IMG/VR virus record: IMGVR_UViG_3300008266_000128
Location: 1 to 41,661 of that record
Length of the DNA stretch: 41,661 nucleotides
Direction: 5' to 3' (one strand)
Source: a virus
How positions within the stretch are numbered: position 1 is the first letter of the stretch; every line of letters begins with the position of its first letter. Below, in pieces: positions 36,121 through 41,661 of the stretch. The position numbers were made by a program, and so were the translations under genes. Under the pieces are notes generated by a model. That model was not told the DNA's origin, ran no database searches, and saw only the letters and a list, made by a program, of their open reading frames with translations.

Positions 36121-37571
36121 TGCGCACCCGTGACCTTGAAGTCAGCCTCAGCAGAGCTTGCGATGCTCCAAACCGTGCCGGATGGGATGACGACGCGGAA
36201 CTGATGAAGCTTGCCGTCACCTCTAAGAGGCACATAGCCGGCCCTGTTCTGCGTGCTGGCCGTGGCGAACGTGATCGCCTGCCCGTGATAGTCCGTGGTC
36301 CCGTGAGCTACGCTGAACCCGGTTGCGTCCGTCTGGACCCTGCATCCCTTGCAAAATGTCCGGTTCGTCGGGCTTGGCTCAATCTGTGCTGTGTCCAGCG
36401 TCGCCTCAAGATTGGCACCGGTGAAGTAAGCCAGCTTGTTGTCAGGCGAGAACGTTGCGAAGGTCGGACGCCCACCCGTAAACAGACGGCTGTCGAAAGG
36501 CTCCGTGACATCATCAATGGTAGCGTAGAGCGTTCCCAGACCATCCCAAGAGAGCGCCGGAGTAGCAAGAGCCACCATTTCACCAACAGCGAGATCCGAC
36601 GTAAACCAGCGGTCAAGCTGCCAGTCATAGCCTAGGAGGCGATATTCCCCGCTCGGGATGCGATAACGCCACCACACGACCTTTTCGAACGGGTCGGCCA
36701 CGCCCTGCACTTCAGCAAGGTATGTCTGGTCGATTTGGTCAAGGAACCAGCTATCAACGCGCTCTGCGCCGATTGCCTGACGATTTGCACCGCCAAAGAA
36801 CCCATCTTCGGAAAGATAAAAGAACTGCCCGGGCCCAATGGAGACGATAGAGCGCGGCGCTACAGATCCCTGTTTAGGGTTAAGAACCGTGCGCGTGAAT
36901 GTGAAGCCAGAAGCAGGCGCGAAGGGAAAGAACTGCATGCCGGCGCGCTGGATGACGGTAAAGCCGCCCTGCTCGGCAAACCCGCCCATAATCTCGTCAC
37001 CTTCAGGCAATTCCTGAAAGTCAGCGCCGTTCTTTCTGATCCGCCAACCGCTGATATTGTTGACCTCAGACCATTGGACGGTTTTCTGACCGCCAGCCTG
37101 ATTGAGATAGCCAAGCACGAGGAAGTCGCCCGAAACCCACGAATATTTGGCCTGCGGAGGAGAACCGCCAAGGTCAGTGACCGCGCCGCCTGCTTCGATG
37201 TCGTAGACCTGGATCGGATCGTTGTAGTTGTGGATGACCAGATAGCCGCCGAACCGTGTCAGCGTCCACGCATCACCCGTTGACGGGCCTGTGTAGGGGC
37301 CTGACGTGCCGGTAACGTCGATCCAGCTATAGTCAGTCGTATCAAGCTCGAAAATGCCGGTCTGCGTGCATGCCACAATGCGGTATGTGCCGCTTGCGGT
37401 GCGCACGAATGTTGCGCCAAGACATACGGAGCCAAGGGCCTCGCTAATCTCGACATAAGACGGCATCGGCTTCCAGCCAGAGGCGGCGGGATAAGCGTTG
37501 ACGACGTTATTGGACACGGAACCGTCAAATGGAGACTTGTCCGGTTCAAACGGGGGGAGCGCCAGTCTCAC
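36117..37571 (-). CDS. Packaged DNA stabilisation protein (P22 gp10-like)
   Basis: 484 residues, close to the P22 gp10 length of about 472. Repeated beta blades, e.g. ASGTYRIVACTQTGIFELD, GGYLVIHNYNDPIQVYD, EMVALATPALSWDGLG, fit the Phage_stabilise family (PF11134), which plugs the tail channel after packaging. It follows the connector gene, as in P22. This strengthens the podovirus assignment. Confidence 0.85.
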   Translation of the reverse strand: MRLALPPFEPDKSPFDGSVSNNVVNAYPAASGWKPMPSYVEISEALGSVCLGATFVRTASGTYRIVACTQTGIFELDTTDYSWIDVTGTSGPYTGPSTGDAWTLTRFGGYLVIHNYNDPIQVYDIEAGGAVTDLGGSPPQAKYSWVSGDFLVLGYLNQAGGQKTVQWSEVNNISGWRIRKNGADFQELPEGDEIMGGFAEQGGFTVIQRAGMQFFPFAPASGFTFTRTVLNPKQGSVAPRSIVSIGPGQFFYLSEDGFFGGANRQAIGAERVDSWFLDQIDQTYLAEVQGVADPFEKVVWWRYRIPSGEYRLLGYDWQLDRWFTSDLAVGEMVALATPALSWDGLGTLYATIDDVTEPFDSRLFTGGRPTFATFSPDNKLAYFTGANLEATLDTAQIEPSPTNRTFCKGCRVQTDATGFSVAHGTTDYHGQAITFATASTQNRAGYVPLRGDGKLHQFRVVIPSGTVWSIASSAEADFKVTGAQ

Positions 37572-38176
37572 GGCGACACCGACTTCAGGCGCGTATTGGC
37601 CTTGGCATAGTTGGCAAGCTCGTTTTCCTGCTCCATTGACATCATCAGAGCTTCGGCAAGCTGAAGGTTCAGCGCCGCAATCTGATTGTCCTGAATAAAG
37701 TTAGCCGCATGGGCGAGCGAAAGGCGCAAATATAGCTCTGGACGCTTTGTCAGCAGCCAATTTGTCGTGTTGCTTCCCGACAAGGCCGGAACAGCCGCGT
37801 AATAAGTCAGTTCTACGTCATACGACGTGAGCGGGTATGTCTTGAGAGAGTTGCCTATAATGGTGAAATCAAGCGCGCGACCGGCTGTCCCGTATGGATA
37901 AAGGCTGTCAGCGACCGAAGGCGACACGTAATCAAGCTCATTCCGAGGGGAGCCCAGGTCAACGACGCGGCGATATTGCAGATAATCGTCGGGAAGCGTC
38001 ACAGCGCCGGCAGTCGGGGTCAGATTAACCACCGTTTCCATCTGGCGAACACGCAGCCGAGCATTAATCGAGCCTTCAGCCAACGTGATAAACGTCGTAA
38101 CGAAGCTCGAAAGGTCGGGACGGTCAAGATAATCCTGAACCGCCGTCTGAAGCTCGGCATACGTGGTGATGGCCAT
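37568..38176 (-). CDS. Head-tail adaptor protein (phage adaptor / gp4-like)
   Basis: 202 residues. MAITTYAELQTAVQDYLDRPD, then FITLAEGSINARLRVRQMETVV and PDDYLQYRRVV are the pattern of the podovirus phage adaptor protein family, which docks on the portal ring. The C-terminal half is helical with HAANFIQDNQIAALNLQLAEAL. Overlaps the gp10-like gene (ATGA). Confidence 0.8.
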   Translation of the reverse strand: MAITTYAELQTAVQDYLDRPDLSSFVTTFITLAEGSINARLRVRQMETVVNLTPTAGAVTLPDDYLQYRRVVDLGSPRNELDYVSPSVADSLYPYGTAGRALDFTIIGNSLKTYPLTSYDVELTYYAAVPALSGSNTTNWLLTKRPELYLRLSLAHAANFIQDNQIAALNLQLAEALMMSMEQENELANYAKANTRLKSVSP

Positions 38177-38520
38177 CAGAATTTACCTTCGTGCGTGCGG
38201 AATGCCTTGTTGTCGCCGTCGTTCAGCCACTTGGAAATCCAGCGATCGTCCCCGTTAGCCTTGGCATCGGAGAGGCCGGATTTTTCCATGAGTGAAAGCG
38301 GGACAGATGCAACGCGGACCCAATCGCCAAAGCCTTTGTTGCTGGTTTCGTTGCAAACGGCCTTGTTGACGTCGGTGATCTGCGTCACATCCTGGTCGAC
38401 ACGAAAAACCATCTGCCCATTGTCGTGTTTGACCCAGACGCGGGTTAGCGTGGCGTCGTCCTTGCCAAACAGGCTAAACCCGTTCGCGTCGTAGATCTCG
38501 GGGCCGAAATAAGGCTCCAT
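38176..38520 (-). CDS. Hypothetical head/connector protein
   Basis: 114 residues from MEPYFGPEIYDANG; ATG 38520 overlaps TAA of the gene before. Mixed alpha/beta with SNKGFGDWVRVASVPLSLME. The longer frame start at 38658 lies in another gene. By place a connector or head-completion protein; no family recognised. Confidence 0.6.
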   Translation of the reverse strand: MEPYFGPEIYDANGFSLFGKDDATLTRVWVKHDNGQMVFRVDQDVTQITDVNKAVCNETSNKGFGDWVRVASVPLSLMEKSGLSDAKANGDDRWISKWLNDGDNKAFRTHEGKF

Positions 38521-38702
38521 TACTCGGCCTCGTCGTCGTCTTCCGTGGACGCGCCAACAACAAGCTTTGCCTTGCCGATGTTGACCATGGCGGCAGCGTC
38601 GGCTTCCTTCAGACGGATGACAGAGCCTTCCTTGTGGCGCTGCTCCTTGTCGTCCCAATAGTCGTAAAGCAGTTCGATGCTGAGAAGTCTGGGGCGTGCC
38701 AT
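38520..38702 (-). CDS. Small acidic-tailed protein in the head module
   Basis: 60 residues, MARPRLLSIELLYDYWDDKEQ onward. A short beta domain with a very acidic end (EDDDEAE). Resembles small head proteins next to the capsid gene, but not recognised. Confidence 0.55.
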   Translation of the reverse strand: MARPRLLSIELLYDYWDDKEQRHKEGSVIRLKEADAAAMVNIGKAKLVVGASTEDDDEAE

Positions 38703-38774
38703 TTGCTTTTCCTTTGTGGAGTCAAAAGGGGCCAGCGTGAGCCAGCCCCTCGGTTCTTGTGTTGCCAGATTGGC

Positions 38775-39197
38775 TTACGAGACAGCAGCCGAGAACGGAG
38801 TTGCTTCCGTACCAGTTGCAGCGCCGATGATGGTCACCATCCACAGGCCAGACGAGACGTCCTGAAGCTTGATCAGGTCGCCACGAATGCCGCCCGTGGT
38901 CGAGCCGTTCAGCGTGATCGTGTCGCTGTCTGCGGCGGTTTCCCAGGCGTTTGCGGTGCTGCCGGCGTCTGCCGCCTGCATGGCCAGACCCTGCATCACG
39001 TCGGAGGCGCTTGCCACGCGGATGATGACAGAGTTCGAAGTGACGGTAGTGCCGATGAAGAACTCGAAATCATCGCCAGTACCAGTCGCGGCAGGGAGCG
39101 TGACCGTAAGGCCAGCCGCTGCGTTGATGGTGGTGACCGTGCCGGCATAACTACGATCAACCGTAGTGGTAGCCGTGAGGTTACGAGGTGCGTACAT
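38775..39197 (-). CDS. Capsid decoration-like protein
   Basis: 140 residues, Thr/Ala/Gly-rich and beta-rich (NLTATTTVDRSYAGTVTTINA, FEFFIGTTVTSNSVIIRVAS). Directly follows the capsid gene, as head decoration proteins do. No clear family but the trimeric beta-barrel type is plausible. The 72 bases between it and the next gene hold no feature. Confidence 0.65.
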   Translation of the reverse strand: MYAPRNLTATTTVDRSYAGTVTTINAAAGLTVTLPAATGTGDDFEFFIGTTVTSNSVIIRVASASDVMQGLAMQAADAGSTANAWETAADSDTITLNGSTTGGIRGDLIKLQDVSSGLWMVTIIGAATGTEATPFSAAVS

Positions 39198-39208
39198 GGT
39201 CGATCTCC

Positions 39209-40201
39209 TTACGAACCAGAGGTGAGGCCGAAGACGTCGGCAACAACGCCAAGCGCGGCTTCGTTCTTGACGACCAGCGTACCTTCACCGATCATCATGC
39301 CCTTGACGGCGTCACCGGTCTTGGCGAGGCCGGTATCTTCCTGGATCGGACGCAGGTTACCCCATGCGAGGTATTCAGCATCGAGAAGGAAGACGTTGCG
39401 GGCAACAGCCGCCGAAGTCGCCATAACGCGGTTCGGGGTGACGGTGACCTTGCCAAACGGGCCTTCATAGATGTCGGCAGTACCGACAATCGTATTCTTA
39501 CCCTTGCCGTCTGCCGCATAGCGGAAGGCCGCAACGTTCGTGTCAGACATGAAGGTGACGAAAACGCTCTTCGCATAAGGCGAGAGAACGCAGTCGCGGA
39601 CATTCGCGCCGGAGACGTAAGCCGACTGCATGACGGTATCCAGAAGAGCCTTGGTGAAGGCGCGCTGGGTGCCGTTGGTCGCAGCAACCGTCAGGCTGGT
39701 GCCAGAGTTGTAACCGCCATTGGAGCCGCCAGAGCCGCGCGAGACGTTGGAGGTAAGCCAGGAAGGCAGACCGCCGGAAACGCGGGTGGAGCCGCCGACA
39801 GATGCCGTGTTCGACACGACCGACAGTTCCTGGTCCTTGCGGATGGTGACAGCGGCCTTGATCTTCGCTTCTGCCAGCTTTTCAACGGAGCCGGCGTTGT
39901 CAATTGCTTCCTGCGTCTTGGAGACGATGTAGCCTTCACGGAAGATCTGCGTGCGGTTCTGCACACGGGTCGGCACGGTGATTGCGTTAAAGGCGTATTC
40001 GTCGCCTTCAAGCTGGGCGTTGGCGGCAGGAGCGCGGAGCGTGTCGATTTCCCAGTTAGGGTTGGTGTTCGAAACCTTGCGCTTGCCGATCATGGAGTAG
40101 ATCGGGGTGTCTTCCGGGGTGATGCGGGAGACGATGTCAGACAGGTCTTCGCGGTTACCGACCGCGCTAGACGAGCTGAAAGTATTGCTGATGACAGCCA
40201 T
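39209..40201 (-). CDS. Major capsid protein (SU10/DUF5309 type)
   Basis: 330 residues. The N-terminal segment EDLSDIVSRITPEDTPIYSMIGK and the body with HK97-like elements (IFREGYIVSKTQEAIDNAG, YNSGTSLTVAATNGTQRAFT, RNVFLLDAEYLAWGNLRPI) fit the SU10-type major capsid family (DUF5309). It is the subunit of the icosahedral head. GAGG lies 9 bases before the ATG. Preceded by the scaffold and followed by the decoration-like gene, the normal order. Confidence 0.9.
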   Translation of the reverse strand: MAVISNTFSSSSAVGNREDLSDIVSRITPEDTPIYSMIGKRKVSNTNPNWEIDTLRAPAANAQLEGDEYAFNAITVPTRVQNRTQIFREGYIVSKTQEAIDNAGSVEKLAEAKIKAAVTIRKDQELSVVSNTASVGGSTRVSGGLPSWLTSNVSRGSGGSNGGYNSGTSLTVAATNGTQRAFTKALLDTVMQSAYVSGANVRDCVLSPYAKSVFVTFMSDTNVAAFRYAADGKGKNTIVGTADIYEGPFGKVTVTPNRVMATSAAVARNVFLLDAEYLAWGNLRPIQEDTGLAKTGDAVKGMMIGEGTLVVKNEAALGVVADVFGLTSGS

Positions 40202-40207
40202 GTGAAG

Positions 40208-41209
40208 TTACCTCTTCTGAGTTGCGAGATACGCGGCCACCCCGTCACGGAGCGAACCGGTCTTGTTGAGACGTTGCAACGCAGTGTCAGCCTCGCGAGC
40301 GCGTGCCTGATCAGGGGCGACCCGCTTGCTGCCGGTCTGAACCGGTGGCTTGCCAGCAATCTTTTGTGGAACCGTTTGCGTGGCCTTGGTGATCGACTTG
40401 AGCCGAGCCAGGTCACGAAGAGCGACGACCACACGATGATCTGTGATGGTGGCAAACTCTTCTTGCGAGATCCCGTATTCCGTCGCCGTTGAGAGGATAG
40501 CCTTGATCGTGGCATCCTTTTTCTTCGGGTCAGAGAGTTCCGGGACTTTCTGCGCCAATAGCTGCTGTTCCCGCGCAAGCGTCTCTTGATGCTGTTGAGC
40601 TGCAAGAGCTTGCTGGTGTTCGCGGATTTGCTGCGTTTCGGCGTTGAGCTTGTTAAGCTCCATCATGCCCTTGTCGTATGAGGCCTTGGCCTGCATGTAC
40701 CCAATCGGGTCAGACATGAGCATTTCTGCGTCTGGTTCCTGCGGAATGCGCGCCTGCAATACCTTGATTGTCAGATCGCGCGTTTGCGCCAACTGCTGTT
40801 CGAACTGCGTGATTTGCGCTTGTTTGGCCTCAAGCTGGCGTTCTCTTTCCGCCCGCTCCTGGTTTTTGCGCGTATAGTCCGCTTCGCGAAGATTGCCCTT
40901 GATGAGGTCATCGATAGAAGCAACGGAGCCGTCAGGCAGGCGAACCTTTCCATCCTTGGAAACGAATTTGCCTTCTGCCTTTATCTCGTCGCTGTCATCG
41001 CCTTCCTCGGCGTCGTCTTCTTCTGCGGGTTCGCCGTCAACTTCTTCCTCTTCGTCAGAAAGTTCGGCATCTTCCTCCGGGGCTTCTTCTTCCTCTTCGG
41101 GGTGGTCCTTCTGGACTTCCTCAGGGGAGACAGCCGCGTAGGCCTTGATCGCCTCGTCCATAGACAAAGGCGTGTCGTTACCATTCCCTTCCGGGGTCAT
41201 GGTGATCAT
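40208..41209 (-). CDS. Scaffolding protein
   Basis: 333 residues. Residues about 30-80 are extremely acidic (Glu/Asp runs), followed by PDGSVASIDDLIKGNLREADYTRK, a pattern common to podovirus scaffolds, then a long coiled coil (ERERQLEAKQAQITQFEQQL, AETQQIREHQQALAAQQHQE). Directly before the major capsid gene. GGAGA lies before ATG 41209; the in-frame ATG at 41200 is a weaker choice. It guides prohead assembly and is later released. Confidence 0.8.
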   Translation of the reverse strand: MITMTPEGNGNDTPLSMDEAIKAYAAVSPEEVQKDHPEEEEEAPEEDAELSDEEEEVDGEPAEEDDAEEGDDSDEIKAEGKFVSKDGKVRLPDGSVASIDDLIKGNLREADYTRKNQERAERERQLEAKQAQITQFEQQLAQTRDLTIKVLQARIPQEPDAEMLMSDPIGYMQAKASYDKGMMELNKLNAETQQIREHQQALAAQQHQETLAREQQLLAQKVPELSDPKKKDATIKAILSTATEYGISQEEFATITDHRVVVALRDLARLKSITKATQTVPQKIAGKPPVQTGSKRVAPDQARAREADTALQRLNKTGSLRDGVAAYLATQKR

Positions 41210-41254
41210 AAATGTTCTCCGATGTGTGGGGGCCAGTCCGCTACGGGGTGCTGG

Positions 41255-41479
41255 CTATCGCTTCGATACCTTCGCGGCCTCAATCGTGCTGCGAAGCTTT
41301 CCCGTGATGGCGTCCAAGGCCCTCACAAGGGATTGGGTGTCCCGTATCTCGTCCGTGTGCGTCGGATCGGCGTTGACCAGCTTTTCAACTGCGTCGGCCC
41401 TGAGTTCTGCGACGGCTGCGAGAAAATACGGTTCGTTCAGGATGCGATCGGCGGCAAGCGATGCCTCTTTTATATCCAT
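41255..41479 (-). CDS. Hypothetical small helical head-module protein
   Basis: 74 residues from ATG 41479 (TGATG with the stop before; an in-frame TTG lies one codon upstream). MDIKEASLAADRILNEPYFLA then helices with EIRDTQSLVRALDAITGKLRS. Similar short proteins precede scaffold genes in some podoviruses. Function unknown. Confidence 0.65.
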   Translation of the reverse strand: MDIKEASLAADRILNEPYFLAAVAELRADAVEKLVNADPTHTDEIRDTQSLVRALDAITGKLRSTIEAAKVSKR

Positions 41480-41661
41480 CAAGCCACCATCAGGATTGCC
41501 ATCATGTCATCCTCTTCCTCCGCTTCTTCAGCGGCGCGGATGAGAGCAATACGAATGGCTGCGTAAATCAGGGTTTGGTCAGCCTGCGTGTCAAACGCAT
41601 CAACTGCCCGCTCTATCTGCCGGTAAACAGCCGGCGGGATCTTCTCACCAAGCAGGCCACC
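41479..41661 (-). CDS. Small late protein of the head module, 3' part (gene crosses the circle junction)
   Basis: The C-terminal 60 codons of the gene whose start is at 348. The frame enters at 41661 (equal to position 114) and ends with TGA at 41479-41481, which overlaps the next start. The last residues are MMAILMVA after an acidic EEAEEEDD patch. Bases 41548-41661 duplicate 1-114, so the true gene is 417 bp. Confidence 0.8.
   Translation of the reverse strand, partial: GGLLGEKIPPAVYRQIERAVDAFDTQADQTLIYAAIRIALIRAAEEAEEEDDMMAILMVA
41548..41661. repeat. Terminal direct repeat, right copy (circular assembly overlap)
   Basis: Exact copy of 1-114. See the left copy. Confidence 0.95.

Noticed and set aside
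39188-40492. Long plus-strand frame (434 codons) opposite capsid and scaffold genes
   Set aside because: Antisense to two well-supported structural genes; composition typical of a shadow frame.

Overview
The window is the complete genome of a temperate, short-tailed (podovirus-type) dsDNA phage or prophage, assembled as a circle. The first 114 bases are repeated exactly at the end (1-114 = 41548-41661). The unique circle is therefore 41,547 bp, and one small gene runs across the cut. GC-rich codon use, an attP carrying the 3' half of an alphaproteobacterial-type tRNA-Pro(CGG), a DUF6456-type protein and a DnaA-C-terminal-like protein all suggest a host in the Rhizobiales (Rhizobium/Agrobacterium/Ochrobactrum-like). 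The host assignment is an inference.

The layout is a mirror image of lambda. A LexA/CI-type repressor (12811-13512, +) lies between two operator-promoter clusters that share the inverted repeat CGTAC-N5-GTACG. From the left cluster (12736-12786) a minus-strand operon runs through a Cro-like HTH protein, a GIY-YIG protein, a chain of tiny membrane proteins, RusA, a protein with a DnaA domain IV, and a DUF6456 protein. From the right cluster (13841-13883) a plus-strand operon runs through many small early genes, a Rad52-type annealing protein, SSB, an HNH protein, Lar and an excisionase that overlaps the integrase, and then reaches attP (22838-22882). Beyond attP are an HNH/NUMOD4 homing endonuclease and a short accessory block (22988-25247).

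The late genes are on the minus strand. A good sigma70-like promoter (6335-6363), a hairpin-rich leader and a strong intrinsic terminator (5834-5873) follow the DUF6456 gene, in the place of lambda Q-pR'-tR'. Downstream in transcription order are TerS, TerL, a P22-like portal, a collagen-like fibre protein, two small proteins (one across the cut), an acidic scaffold, an SU10/DUF5309-type capsid protein, a decoration-like protein, head-tail connectors, a P22 gp10-like protein, a GNAT-like protein, ejection-type internal proteins, a virion peptidoglycan hydrolase, a tail fibre and small fibre-associated proteins. The lysis genes come last: amidase endolysin, holin-like, overlapping spanin-like pair and further membrane proteins. 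There is no tape-measure, sheath or baseplate gene, which fits a podovirus.

Two small plus-strand genes (27561-27830 and 31345-31521) sit inside the minus-strand late block and look like morons. No DNA polymerase, helicase or primase gene was recognised, so replication probably depends on host machinery, perhaps recruited by the DnaA-like protein. Stretches without a confident gene are 5874-5982, 6196-6369, 10319-10367, 13513-14138 and 22748-22987; most of these hold regulatory or attachment sequences.
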